NCBI GenBank assembly: GCA_026214975.1
Contig: CM047817.1
Span: 62,218,407-62,282,406 of the forward strand
Direction: 5' to 3'
DNA length: 64,000 bases
Source of the DNA: Gentiana macrophylla
Lineage: Eukaryota; Streptophyta; Magnoliopsida; Gentianales; Gentianaceae
Shown: one piece after another, positions 11,976 to 23,397 of the stretch
How positions within the stretch are numbered: position 1 is the first letter of the stretch
Layout: every line of letters starts with the position of its first letter
Notes under the pieces: generated by a model
What the model was told of the DNA's origin: nothing
Seen by the model: only the letters and a program-made list of their open reading frames with translations
The model's database searches: none
Program-made: the position numbers and the translations under genes

Positions 11976-13740
11976 TATATGTATATATACACATGTAAGA
12001 AAATAGAATATGTATGTATTGATGTGATCCGTAACCGAACCAGATCCGAAAATGCCCGAGGACTTGACTGAATGAACCAATAAGACGAACACCGCGACCC
12101 TTAGCTAACCAGTAGCTAAAAACCTTGGTACATATGGGCACCCACAAGGTTCGCTCACAACCTTGATAAATCCGGTTTAGAAAATCCACCAACGTGAGAA
12201 ACTCACCAAAGATTAATAGCCTCAAATAAAATATATTATATCAAAATTTGTTTGATTACATAGAGTACGACTAAAGCCTTTTTATAGACTACAATGAAAG
12301 AAATAAACAACTCTTAGCCGATGTGGGAAAAAATAAATAATAGAATAAAAAGTAAAAAACCTAATAAATAATAATAAAAGTATACTAAAATCTGCCACGG
12401 AAACAATGTGGATAGATGATAAAATAAATATACTCCAAGCCAAAACGTCTCATCTTCCATCACATCATGTATGCGTGTCTATATATATTCAATAAATTTT
12501 TTATTATCGAGACCCGTAAGGAGTTGATCACAATTAAAACTAGTAAAATACAAATACTTATCACACTAAAAAATATAGTTGAATAATACATTTATACATA
12601 TTTTCTTCATCACGTGTGTGTATATGGTCAAAAAGAAGCACTAAATTGGGGTTTATCAGGACCAATGTTACGAGCTTCCGGAATCCAATGGGATCTTCAT
12701 AAAGTTGATCATATATATGTGTGTGTGTGTTTGTGCATGCGCGCGCACATATACACATATCGTAAAGATGGCCTTTTAATACTGTCTAAAATCACCGGCA
12801 TTGTACTGGGTCAATTGTACCACATGTTAGCGATCAATGTCGTATCCCGCGAGTAATCTAGTTAAGTACCAAAGTCAGCTTTGTTCTTAGTTCAGGTCAA
12901 TCAAACTTTGGAAGAAGGTGATTTGTTACGATCACCGGGTGCTATCAACTATTGTGCAAAGTGTAAAAGGGTAAAATAAATTATATTAAAGGATATCGCC
13001 AAGTTACGATTCAACTAACTATTTTCTCCCCTTAGTCGATATCTGGAAGTGAGTGTTACCTATCAATCTACCAGGTATGTTCTTGATATGTTTATGGGTG
13101 CATTCTCCGAAAATAGCTAACTAGACAAAGATACCGTAATCTAGCGCACTATGTTAGATTCAACAGTCCGCTTCCTGGATTTAACTGACCTAGCTAACAT
13201 GCCTAACCTACTCGAGACGCTCAACTTGCGCTCACTCAAGAAACAAAACCCGAACAACTCGACTAGTTTTACATGGCGATCCTATAACCCCTTTTCGGCT
13301 TTTCCGACATTAACTCGCAAAATACATATGTAAAGATAATGTGTGTGATAAATCATTGATTCATGACGTCAACGAAGGCATAAGAATAAGTTCTAGGACA
13401 TAACATTCAAGAATCTTGTAATTTAAACAACAAACACTTCCATAAATCAACTAAGGTTCGATTTCACTAATCTTCACATAACTCGGCTATAAAGAAATTA
13501 TTTACTCATAATCTTGTCAAATTACAAGAAACTAAAATCAAACACAAAGAAATCAAACATAAGAGGAAAAGAAAGTTACCCATACTATTGAGATGAAGAA
13601 AAATCGAATCTTTGAACAAAATCCGGTTGATCCCGTGTCAAGAAAATCTTCGGAATGATCCAAGTTACAAATATTCTTCACCAAAACTAAATTAAAACAA
13701 ATCTAATATCAATCTAAACTAAGGAAAATAGAGAAGTAGT
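11976..13740. other. Unassigned, possibly LTR-derived sequence
   Basis: No coding region. A stretch near 12280-12340 ('tttttatagac', 'agccgatgtggga') resembles the TATA and leader regions of plant LTRs, but I find no paired LTR, so this is a weak suggestion. It adjoins the Copia remnant to the right. Confidence 0.3.
12710..12760. repeat. Alternating purine-pyrimidine tract
   Basis: A run of TA, TG, GCGCGC and CACATA steps, with 'gcatgcgcgcgcac' at its core. Alternating purine-pyrimidine DNA of this kind is prone to Z-form or slipped structures. No gene is associated. Confidence 0.7.
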
Positions 13741-14248
13741 CTAAGAGTAGTTGGGGAAGAAGATCAATGTATAAACACGAGGGAGAAAAGCTTTTATACA
13801 TCCCCAAAAAGTTTCCCTACAAATAATAACAAATTTGTCATTTCGGTTCGAAGGTGTGCACCTCTGCCCAGAGGCATGGATGTAATTATAACGCCTCGTT
13901 TCCGGATACCGGGTCCTTATCCGAAAAAAAAAACGTTCGGCACCCCAAAAAGCCTTTTGGGACTTTTCGGTGGGACCAGAGTATGTGTCATGTAATCCTA
14001 AAATCAAGAATTCGGGATCTTCTGTCGTCTACCTCGGCCTAACTCTTCCGCACCATCACCTGGTTTTCGAGGTTGTTGTGAGGGTGCAATATCATATGCC
14101 GAATCGCCTCAGATCATCAAGCCGGTCGTCCCCTTCATCAACCCGAGGATCCAAAGAGCGTGGATCCCGGGAGGAGGAAATGAGCGTCAAATCCCGTATC
14201 TACTATGTCAACATCCTCAATAACTGGATAAGGGAGAGGGGAGACACA

Positions 14249-15960
14249 CTACCCTCGGTCTGGTGAGAAAAAGGAAAAAAACGTGCTCAAATTTTTTACG
14301 TCTCGGGATACAATAATTTCCTCTGAATCAAGGTCGTACAGGGTCCACCATTTCTTCCCAAAAGGATACCCTAAGAACACACACTTACGACTACGGCTGG
14401 TAAATTTATTCGATGTACGATGGTCGTGGGCATAACACAAACACCCCAAAATTCTAAGAATTGATAAATCTGGTTTTTTATGAAATAGAGACTCATAAGG
14501 CGTTTTATAGTTCAAAAATACTTGACGGGGTTCGGTTAATTATATAGGCAGCTTCCATAACACACTCCCCCCCAGAACTTAAGGGGTAAATGACCATCAA
14601 ACCTAAGGGCGCGGGTAACATTTATGATGTGTTGATGCTTATGTTCTACCCTTCCATTCTGCTGCGGAGTACCAACGCAAGAGTTTCAAAAATTATTCCT
14701 TCATTTCGAAAATAAGGAGTAGAGGCTTAAACTCAGTCCCCTTATCACTATGAAATCGTTTAATCTTGACCTCGAACTTACGAGAAATCAAAGCGACAAT
14801 GTCCAAAAAAACAGTTTCAACCTCCATTTTGTTTAACAACAAATAAATCCACACCGAACGAGAGTAGTCATCAACAATAGTTAAAAGAATACGTAGCACC
14901 ACACGTCGAGGGAACACTATAGGGACCCCACATATCACAATGTATCAACTCAAAGATACAACTTGCTTTATTGTCATGAAGGGGAAAAGGTTCACGGGTC
15001 TGCTTTGCCCGAAAGCAAATATCACATCAATATTTATTTAAATTTTAGGAAATGAGAATATTAGGAACCTGCCGAAACACCTTCCTGATGGGTGTCCCAA
15101 ATGCCGGTGCCACAAATCCGCAATCTCCACACCATCAATGGCAAGAACCAGAGCCTCTGGAACTCCCACAAACCAAAAAAGTCCATCCACACGCTCGCCC
15201 AATCCAATCAGCGTCCTCGTCACTCGGTCCTGCATAAAACATAAACGTTCGGTGAGTTTCATCACACAATTATGATCACCCAAAAATGGGACGCCGAAAT
15301 CAAGTTACAATTTAATTCTGGTACGTATAGAACATTCCAAAGTCTTAAATTTCCCGATAAAATAACCGTTCCCAATGAGTTGCAAACGAGGAACGTCCAT
15401 CCGGTAAGCCAATCGGACAATCCTTAATCAGTCGTAGTTGTACAAATAAAGTTCGGTCACTCGACACGTGGTGAGGTGCCCCTATGTCAATGATCCACGA
15501 ACCTTCACATGTTCAACGATTTTTAGGTTTAGCACGACTCAATATCTCGAGTATGCCTTGCCACTGTTCCGGCGTCAAGTTGGATACACCGGCCAGCTCG
15601 GCTGTCCCATGTTGCTTCAGGCCACCTGAGTTCACATTCGGCGAGCCCAAAGCTGCTTCATTTACCTGAACCAAGCTCAGATCGACTCGGCCCGAGGCTG
15701 CTCCTTTTCTAGATTCCCTTTCGCTTCCTGCTTCTGCAGTTGTTGGTCTCCACCTTTAGTTGCCTTGCCCGGGCGTTGCTACGGCCATGATGTCTTGACC
15801 GGTTCTGCTCATCGTGCATGCCATGAGTTTCGGAGCAGGCTCTGCTCCTCCCGCAATGATCGCAGAATCCCTCGGCGCTTTCAGCGGTTGATTTAGCGCC
15901 AATATCACCCTTCTTCATAGCCTCACCGCCGTGCGTGCCTGCTCCTTGTGCCACGAGATC
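14249..15960 (-). pseudogene. Copia gag-protease-integrase fragments
   Basis: From right to left on the minus strand: a degenerate CCHC knuckle (CDHCGRSRACSETHG, about 15870); a protease site reading WIIDIGAPHHVSS near 15440-15505, where the family has D-S-G-A, so the Ser is replaced; a GAG-pre-integrase motif LWHRHLGHPS near 15090-15130; the integrase core (IVDDYSRSVWIYLL and FHSDKGTEF, 14693-14938); [15 protein letters not shown] near 14640-14680; and the integrase C-terminal LRILGCLCYAHDHRT (14249-14515). Several frame changes and stops separate the pieces, so no polyprotein can be made. Confidence 0.85.
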
Positions 15961-16149
15961 AAAACAATTTTCGAATCATTCAAAAATAAAATGAGCAACT
16001 TGACCATAATTCTATGAAGTCTAATGGACAGCACCGCCGGCGACAATATCATATTATCATTCATTATAGACTATACATTTGGATCAATCATATAAAAAGA
16101 AGAATAATTCAACGAATAACAAGAATATTCGAAAAGTATAAATTATAAC

Positions 16150-16310
16150 CTGGCTCCGATACCATGTCAAATTTCGATCAATTGTATTTCGTGTATCATT
16201 TATCAATCACAAGATATAAATATATAGCCATTCTTAGGGCTTATATAATTCTACACAATGACTAAACTACCTCCAATAATTAAATACAATTAATAATACA
16301 CACTACATCA
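16150..16310 (-). repeat. Primer site and 5' LTR remnant of the Copia element
   Basis: On the minus strand TGGTATCGGAGCCAG (16150-16164) matches the 3' end of initiator-Met tRNA with one change. The LTR lies to its right, starting TGTCAAATTTCGATC on the plus strand at 16165. Its far end is unclear, perhaps near 16310. Confidence 0.6.
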
Positions 16311-17195
16311 AAGTGTCATAATAAAAAAAATGACAAGCACAAAAATATATTTGAGTTTGATATGTTAAACTAAACATATAAACACTAGCTTGTACGAGCC
16401 GAATACAAATTTATTTACGGACGGCTATCTTCGTTAAAAGTTCGAATAATAGGACATGATTCTCGATTTAATCTTGAAAGATAAGCTATCAATTGTGGAC
16501 AATTTTAAAATTTTCGCTCCTTCTCACCATAAAATTTCCGTTGAAGTTTGAATCATGGCAATTATATGTTAATGTTAGTCGTAACGAAATATCATAACAT
16601 TTACAACAAACACAACGAAATGTCACAGGATAGTTGCAAAACATAGCAAATTAATAATAACGAAATATCTTCTAAAAAGATAATAATAACAAAATATAAC
16701 AAACAATGTGGGATAAAACAAAGTACTATGAAGCATAAGAAACTACACATGTTCTATTAATAATATATGTATCATTTTCTTTTGAGGTAATAATATATTG
16801 TTGCCGGTGAACAACATTTTTTATTTAGATTTTTATCCAGAAAGACAAAAATTATCAAAAATCGGGATAGAAGAAACTCGTAATTTAATAACGACAAAAG
16901 AATAATTATGAAGAATAAATAATATAAGAATAAATATGGAATATAGTAAATATGAAATAACAATTGTAAAACACAAAGTAACATTAACACGTGAAGTAAC
17001 AATTTTAAAGTAACAATTTTGATTTTTATCATTTATAATTATGAAAATATTACTTTTATCCTTCCAGACTCATTTATTAATTTTTTTTGTCCTTGTGGCC
17101 CCTTCCCCCTTTTTTATTTTATTCTTGATGCATAATTGTTTTGAGGTAACAATATTTTGTTGCGGGAGAACAACCATTTTTATTTCTGATCCATA
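16311..17195. other. AT-rich noncoding DNA with a ~55-bp direct repeat
   Basis: The words 'ttttgaggtaa', 'aatattttgttgc', 'gaacaac' and 'tttttattt' occur in order at about 16778-16842 and again at 17141-17190. No protein or RNA gene recognised. Confidence 0.45.
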
Positions 17196-17461
17196 CTCCC
17201 TTCATTTCTTATTATTTGTCGTATTTAAGAAAAACACACAAATTAAAAAAATGAGTAATTGCATTGAATTTCATTATAAATTACTAAAAGAATCTTGAAA
17301 AATGTAGCGGTGTATTGAATATTAAAGATTGATTGGTTGAATGAGTCTAGAAAATTGACAAGTAATATTAAAAAACGGAAAGAATATTAAAATATTTGTA
17401 GGAAGTATAACTACAATTTTTGATTTTGACAACTGCGACATTTAAATAGTAACGGAGGGAG
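17196..17461. mobile_element. Stowaway-like MITE
   Basis: Begins CTCCCTTCATTTCTTATTA and ends with the inverted partner GTAACGGAGGGAG, with further inverted similarity ('tttgtcg' against 'cgacattta'). TA flanks the left end only. The TIR is the usual Tc1/mariner Stowaway type; length about 266 bp. No coding capacity. Confidence 0.6.
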
Positions 17462-17899
17462 GAGAATATATTATAGCTAACGGAAATTTTATCTTGTATT
17501 TCAGCATAAAGTATGAGCAGGTGATCAGGACCAATAAAATCAGGAAAAAACACACGGCCAACCGTAAAATATAAACGCCATGCTTTTACAATTTACCCCT
17601 TTTAAAAATCCTATTGAATGATTAAGATATGGCGCCATGGTGCCACCATAAATCTACTCTAGAGCTAAACATGCAATTAATTATTGTGGACAGTTATGCA
17701 GCCGGCTCAAACTTGTGTTGTGTTTTGTTTGTTTCCTATTATTAATTATTACCCCATCTTATCATGATTGGTTGCCTTCGTCTTCTTCTTCTTCGATCAT
17801 TTCAACTTTCATCCTCAGAATTCTTGAACCCCATAATTTCTTGTTATTTTCTCCTGCTAATCTCTTCCCAATCCCAGGTAAATACATACATATATTCAT
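17462..17899 (+). other. 5' flank and probable leader of the UNC93-like gene
   Basis: Noncoding. A pyrimidine-rich stretch (about 17775-17870, CTTCTTCTTC) is typical of plant 5' leaders, and 'cccaggtaaat' just before the ATG is donor-like, so a small leader intron is possible. I do not place a transcription start. Confidence 0.4.
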
Positions 17900-20800
17900 A
17901 TGGTAGCCTCCGGTTTGGAAATTAGCGGAGGAAATGAAAAGCTTCCACCGGATGACTCAACCAAGAACCATTCCAAATTCAGGTACAATTCACCTCTGGT
18001 TCAAGTTGGTTTAATCGGGCTGGTCTGTTTTTGTTGTCCGGGCATGTACCTTGCCCTTACCGGCATGGGTGGAGGCGGTCAGATCGACCCAACCGCCTCC
18101 AACAACGCTAACACCGCCCTCTACACCATGTTTGCCATCTTCGGCATCCTCGGCGGTGGCATTTACAACATCCTGGGCCCACAACTCACTCTTTTCGCCG
18201 GCTGTTCTACCTACGTTTTATATGCCGGCTCTTTTCTTTATTACAACCATTTCCATCATCAAGCTTTTGTCATAATCGCAGGCGGAATTCTCGGCGTCGG
18301 AGCCGGACTCCTATGGGCTGCTCAGGGGGCAATTATGACTTCTTACCCACCGCCAGACCGTAAAGGGACTTATATTTCAATCTTTTGGAGTATTTTCAAT
18401 TTGGGTGGTGTCATCGGTGGTTTAATCCCTTTTATACTTAATTTCAGCAACCCGGCCGGTTCGGGTTCGGTTAATGATGGAACTTATATCGGTTTTATGG
18501 TATTTATGTCTATTGGAGCTGTATTGTCTTTAGCAATATTACATCCAAGCCGTGTTATACGTGATGATGGTTCCACTTGTACAAACATACAGTATTCGGA
18601 TTTGTCAACAGAATGTAGTGAAATTCTCAAATTGTTCTTGAACTGGAAGATGCTTTTAATATTCCCAGCTGCATGGGCTAGTAATTTTTTCTACACATAC
18701 CAGTTTAACAACGTTAATGGGGTTGTGTTTGATCTAAGGACAAGAGGGTTGACCAACATGTTTTATTGGGCTGCACAAATGATCGGATCGATTTTGATCG
18801 GGTATTTGATGGATCATACTTTCAAGAACCGGAAAGCTAGAGGGTTGTTCGGTTTAACCGTGGTTGTAGCGGTTGGAACAGCAACATGGGGTGGTGGACT
18901 AGCACACCAGCTTGGATACTCACGTGACCATGAACCAAAGCATAAGCTCGATTTTAAGGATGGTTCGGATTTTGCAGGGCCGTTTGTGTTGTATTTCTGC
19001 TACGGTTTGCTTGATGCTATGTTTCAGAGCATGGTTTATTGGATTATTGGTGCTCTAGCCAATGACTCTGAGATCCTTAGCAGGTTTGTCTTATTATCAT
19101 TGTATTAGTATTGCATGAATGAACCCGTATGGGTAGCTCTTGGTTTCGGGTGGCAGATTGCACCTTGATAATGCAGATTCGAATTCCGACAGCCGCAGTG
19201 TGAGAGTTTTACTCTTAGATTAACTCCTTGTGGGCACCGTGTCCAGGTCCTCCTATCTAAAGGGGTTGCTGAGTCACCATAATTGATCTCCTCACCATTC
19301 TGTTGGGATGGAGGGGCCCTGTGGGTGAGGACATCGCATTTTTGCACCTTGAGTATTGCATGAATGATGTGTTTATGCTTTCGAAAAGGGGAGTGAAAGA
19401 GCAACTCCTTCAAGTCTACACAATTTTTACACCATCATCATCTCACCACATGTTTTTCATTTGTAAAAGAAATTTAAAAAAATTGAAAAAATCACAACCA
19501 CAAAATTATGTTGGGAATAAAAATGGTGTAGAATTGAGAGAGTAGATCTATCATTGCCCTCTCGAAAATTACAGTTTGTTAATAAATAAATAAATAAAAT
19601 GTGATAACGAAATGCCACAACCAACATGCCGAGTCATCTTAAAGTGCACATCACAAGGAATAGCAAAATGTCCTTAAAAAATAAATAAAAAAAATTGCAA
19701 ATTAATGCTATTGCGATGTTTTGTTATGTGTTTTGTCATTCTTCGTAATATAATATATCCATTTCAAAATATAAGTCTATTGAGAATTTTCACAAAGTTC
19801 AAAAAACTTGGTTAAATCGGTTATTTATCATTAATTTTAATGGAAAAAAGTTTAAAATAATCTTTGATTACAATTAATGCAATAGTTGTAAAGTATTAAA
19901 AAGTCGATAAATATGTATAATAAATGATTTTTCTAATATAATAAATATTTTATTGTTATTCTAAACGTACTTATATTATGAGACAAAAAAGAAACTTAAA
20001 TAAATTTATATTTAAAGACGGAGGTAGTACGTTTTGCAATACTCTAACATGCTTTGATACGCTTGTTGTGTACAAATGGCACGACTCTTTGCTTTTTATG
20101 ATAATATATACTCCCTCCGTCCCAATTTGTTAAGAAAACATCATTTATTACCTTGTCTAGTCATTAAAAACATGGCTAATTTATAATTATATCCCTTTTA
20201 TATGTCCTTACATTTTTCAATAAATGTTAATATGTAGGCATTTTAGACATTTAATAAGCAATTTTAAATCTAAACATTAGTAATGAGACTTATTTTGGGA
20301 CATCCATAAAAGGAATATGTCCCAAACAAATTGGGACGGAGGGAGTATTGTCTATTCTTGTTGTCATTCTTTTCATCAAATGTAGCGTTGGCATTATACT
20401 CGCCGAAAGATTTGTATACCCCTAACTATATGCATGCCTACTAATTGATATAGATCTTATTATGATAAGTTATATAATAACGAATTATCGTGACACACAT
20501 ATTGATGTAACTCAACGGAGAAGATAAGCAAAAACCCTAGCAAACGGCTAGGTTAACTTGTTCCAAAAAAGATTAAATACTCAAACCCTTAAACACATGT
20601 AAAGACCAAAATACCCTTCCGGGAAATAAAATGAAAACCAGAATAAAATAGCTAACTAATAATAATTAGACTGCATCACATATATATTGTGGTTCAATTG
20701 GCTACAAATATAATTTTATGAGGTCATTAAAAATTGGTTGTGATTGGGATGATGATGTAGGTATGCAGGGTTTTACAAGGGGGTGCAAAGTGCAGGGGCA

Positions 20801-20983
20801 GCAGTAGCATGGCAATTGGACACAAGGAAAGTGTCATTTCTAATACAATTAATCATAAATTGGGGACTAATGACAATCAGTTTCCCACTTTTGTTTCTTC
20901 TCATTATTCTGGAGGTAAAAGATGATAATCAGGGCGCAGAAGCAGCTTCCGGTTTTAAGGAAGTTGGGGTTAAGTCAATGTAG
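17900..20983 (+). CDS. UNC93-like major facilitator membrane protein (two exons)
   Basis: The coding sequence joins 17900-19083 and 20761-20983, giving 468 residues. Exon 1 ends AG|GTTTGT, and exon 2 begins after GATGATGTAG, restoring the family string SRYAGFYKGVQSAGAAVAWQ. About 12 hydrophobic segments fit the MFS fold: roughly residues 31-53, 70-92, 96-116, 122-145, 158-180, 193-214, 249-269, 287-305, 315-336, 363-388 and two in exon 2. Plant UNC93-like proteins of this length are integral membrane proteins of poorly defined substrate; animal UNC93 proteins act in K+ channel regulation or receptor trafficking, so function here is unproven. The N-terminus is short, polar and has no signal peptide. 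The ATG at 17900 (catATGGTAGCC) gives the expected length. The only apparently intact host gene in the window. Confidence 0.93.
19123..19351 (+). mobile_element. SINE, tRNA-derived, with 16-bp target duplication
   Basis: A 229-bp unit lies between perfect copies of AGTATTGCATGAATGA (19107-19122 and 19352-19367). Near its 5' end it has an A-box-like stretch around 'gctcttggtttcggg' and a B-box-like GATTCGAATTCC, spaced as in a tRNA-derived pol III promoter. It ends '...tttttgcaccttg', a T-run plus TTG tail like that of plant Au-type SINEs. It has no coding capacity and would rely on LINE machinery. Confidence 0.8.
19757..20028. mobile_element. Probable decayed Stowaway-like MITE
   Basis: The right end 'aaagacggaggtagta' is the inverted form of a degenerate left end ('tatatccatttcaaaatataagtc'). 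The left TIR has lost its CTCCCTCC core, so the call is tentative. AT-rich and noncoding. Confidence 0.4.
20111..20345. mobile_element. Stowaway MITE
   Basis: 235 bp with near-perfect terminal inverted repeats (CTCCCTCCGTCCCAATTTG and its complement) and TA on both sides (20109-20110 and 20346-20347). Lies in the UNC93-like intron. No coding region; mobilised in trans by mariner-type transposases. Confidence 0.93.
20761..20983 (+). CDS. UNC93-like gene, exon 2
   Basis: 223 nt. Begins with the last base of a split Arg codon and encodes the final two membrane helices and a short acidic C-tail ending KEVGVKSM. Reading straight through the exon 1 donor instead would add only FVLLSLY and a stop, losing these helices, so this splice is strongly favoured. 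The stop is TAG at 20981. Confidence 0.88.
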
Positions 20984-21615
20984 TTGCAACTTCTTTTGTT
21001 TTGTTTTTTTTTTTTTTGGAACTGTATAATTAATTAGATATTCCAATATAGTGTTTGATAACATTAGTATATACGTTGCCTTAATTTATACAGTCAGTGG
21101 ATATTGATCATAGGATTGTTTATAACATTTCATATGATTTAAATATTGTACTGAAATTCATACCCTGACACCATGTAGCTAGTACGTATCAGTTTTTTCT
21201 GATTTCAAAAATATCAAACTTTTGAACAATGCCACCACTGACTCTAGCATACTTGTTTTCCTTACAATACACGTCATAATATTATTTGAGGGCTTAGTAA
21301 GTTTTAATTTTATGTTTTGTTACTCCAAAATAAATTTGCTAATATAACTATAACATGACAGTATAAAAACATCTCACATTTGGTCAAACCAACTATCATT
21401 TTATTGGTCTATGATAATTTCATATTTCAGGTAGAGTGGTCATATGTCAATTTTATGTTCCAATAAAAGTTACGTGACAAATGGGATCAGATTGTGATTT
21501 TGCAATTCATCGACCCCTTGTACTAGATACATTAAAACAACACAATTAAGATTCACTAAAAAATAAATCGTTCTACGTATAGTGCATAAAACACAACGTC
21601 TTTATATAAATTATA
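20984..21615 (+). other. 3' flank of the UNC93-like gene
   Basis: Starts with a T-rich stretch at 20997-21020 and AT-rich DNA such as would carry the 3' UTR and polyadenylation site. I see no diagnostic AATAAA close to the stop. No other gene. Confidence 0.4.
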
Positions 21616-21888
21616 CTACCTTCGTTCAAAATGTAATGTCATTTAGTTTTTTGGTTTTGTTTCAAAATGTAAATTCATTTAAAAAATAAATAAAACATTT
21701 ATTACATTTTTTCTTATTCTACCTCTCATTTATTATATAATCAACTACTTTTTATTACTTTGCACTAATACCAATGAAATGTTATTTTAGTATTTTTAAT
21801 CTAAATTAATTATACATAACAAATTTAACTAACTTTCTTAATAAGTGTAAAAAAACTCTAAAAATGACTTATATTTTGGGACAGAGGT
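21616..21888. mobile_element. Stowaway-like MITE, diverged
   Basis: Left end CTACCTTCGTTCAAAATGTA pairs with the inverted right end 'tattttgggacagaggtt', with TA on each side (21614-21615, 21889-21890). Both ends carry 'gtcattt' or 'atgactt' in inverted positions. About 273 bp, noncoding. Confidence 0.65.
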
Positions 21889-21959
21889 TATATCTTATAA
21901 AGATTCTGATATATTTATTCACTATCTTCTAAGAAAAAGGGCTAGAGGCCACCAACCGC

Positions 21960-21973
21960 CACTACAAGAAAAC
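21960..21973 (+). repeat. CACTA left terminal inverted repeat
   Basis: CACTACAAGAAAAC, 14 bp, an exact inverse match to 46193-46206. Partial similarity continues inward (TTTACAGGGACG against TTTAAAGGGACG), giving an imperfect TIR of about 29 bp. TNP2-type transposase cuts here. Confidence 0.95.
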
Positions 21974-22500
21974 TTGTTTACAGGGACGAACTTTAAAGGG
22001 ACGACATTGTCGTTCCTGGAAAAACCTTTATTGGGACGACATTGTCGTCCCTTTAAATGAAATAAAAAATGGTCAACCTTTTTGGTGGTTTTTTTGGTGG
22101 GAAACTTTAAAGGGACGACAATGTCGTCCCAATAAATGAAATATTAACCCCACCGTCTTGAATTTGAATTCCACGCGTGGCAAGGCGTATTTAAAAGGGG
22201 CATTGTTGTAAATTAAACCATTTTCGAAAATTATATAATATATGAAAAATATATTATATTTTTTTTTTTTGAGGCACGACATTGTCGTCCCTTTTAAAAA
22301 AAAAAATTTTTCCGAAAATAATATGTTATACTGAAAACAATAATACATTTCTTTTGTTTGTAGGACGACATTTGTCGTCCCAATAAAGAAAATTAAATTT
22401 TTTTTAAACATAAAACGTTGTGTTAATAAATAAAATTCACTTTTTTATAAAATTTTCATTTGAAGGGACGACTATGTCGTCCCTTTAAATAAAAACAATC
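21974..22500. repeat. Left subterminal palindromic repeats
   Basis: Repeated copies of the palindrome GGGACGACATTGTCGTCCC or close variants at about 22000, 22034, 22105, 22275, 22364 and 22465, often extended by TTTAAA on one side. In CACTA elements subterminal repeats bind the TNPA-type accessory protein. Here each unit is itself a palindrome, so a binding site would have no orientation. Confidence 0.85.
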
Positions 22501-22589
22501 TTTTTAATATACATATTCTAATAAGCATTCCATTAAAATATAAAATACATTATTTTTTATAAAAATTACTTTATCGAATGATAATATAC

Positions 22590-23052
22590 AGGTGATTCTG
22601 ATAATACTCTTTACTATAGATTCTCAAATCCTTATCGAGCGATTGATTTGAATCTCGGAGTTCGTTAACGAGCGATTGATCTCAATCCCGAGATCCGTAA
22701 TCGATTAAGTGATTCCAACCCGATATCTTTCTTTATAGATCATTCTGCTAGTACTATCTACTATAGATCGTCAGTTCGCTATCGAGCGATTGATTTGAAT
22801 CTCGGGGTTCCTTAACGAGCGATTGAACTCAATCCCAAGATTCGTTATCGATTAAGTGATTTCAACTCGATATCTTTCTTTATAGATCATTCTGATAGTA
22901 CTATCTACTATAGATCGTCAGTTCGCTATCGAGCGATTGATTTGAATCTCGGGGTTCGTTAACGAGCGATTGATCTCAATCCCGAGATCCGTAATCGATT
23001 AAGTGATTTCAACCCGATATCTTTCTTTATAGATCATTCTGCTAGTACTATC
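22590..23052. repeat. 147-bp tandem array, left part
   Basis: Monomers start near 22605 (diverged), 22754 and 22901, with exact 147-bp spacing; a fourth begins CTATC at 23048 and is cut by the Copia element. Each monomer holds three related subunits of about 32 bp, with cores GATTTGAATCTCGGGGTTC, GATCTCAATCCCGAGATCC and GATTTCAACCCGATATC. Noncoding. Confidence 0.9.
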
Positions 23053-23385
23053 TGAAGAGAGTTTGAGAAAGTAATAATACTTGAGTAAACTTCAACTTGG
23101 TTTTTCATCATAAAAGAGTGAGTATAAATAGGTACAAGTAAGTGAGAAAGGTTCTAGTAGAGTATAAGCTAGGAGAGGGCAATTAATTACTAGATTCGGC
23201 TAGTATTAATTGCTAGAGTTGTCTATTACCTAATAAGACAAAATAGAGTTACTTTATGACTTTATGACATATTAATTGTTTATACAATACAATTAATATG
23301 TCTTACAATTAATATGTCTCACAATTACTATGTTACACTAATGTAATGTAACATTTCCACACTAATGTAATGTAATATTTCCACA
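23053..23385 (-). repeat. Copia 3' LTR
   Basis: 333 bp, TG to CA, matching 37278-37609 with about ten differences by eye. That implies noticeably more age than the element nested within. Confidence 0.9.
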
Positions 23386-23397
23386 CCCCCCTCAAAC
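23386..23397 (-). other. Copia polypurine tract
   Basis: GTTTGAGGGGGG on the minus strand, immediately before the 3' LTR: the plus-strand primer site. Confidence 0.85.

Larger units (their letters stand above)
13741..16310 (-). mobile_element. Decayed Ty1/Copia retrotransposon, 5' part
   Basis: Read on the minus strand, the order is short LTR remnant, initiator-Met primer site, gag zinc knuckle, protease, integrase: the Copia order. Reverse transcriptase and RNase H are missing, and the sequence after the integrase C-terminus (left of about 14249) degenerates into a Pro/Arg-rich linker and then unrecognised DNA. I could not find a partner LTR on the left, so the element is truncated. The left limit is approximate. 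Confidence 0.75.
19084..20760 (+). other. Intron of the UNC93-like gene, carrying transposon insertions
   Basis: 1677 bp, GT-AG. It contains a SINE just inside the donor, one clear Stowaway MITE and one probable MITE. A T-rich tract plus several in-frame stops exclude coding. About 700 bp of the intron is identifiable insertion. Confidence 0.85.

Noticed and set aside
19084..19108. UNC93-like protein ending at the exon 1 read-through stop (402 residues)
   Set aside because: A GT donor lies exactly at the family-conserved break, and exon 2 restores the missing conserved helices.
19123..19200. tRNA gene suggested by A- and B-box-like motifs
   Set aside because: No cloverleaf can be drawn with acceptor pairing, and the unit is longer, flanked by a 16-bp duplication and ends like a SINE.
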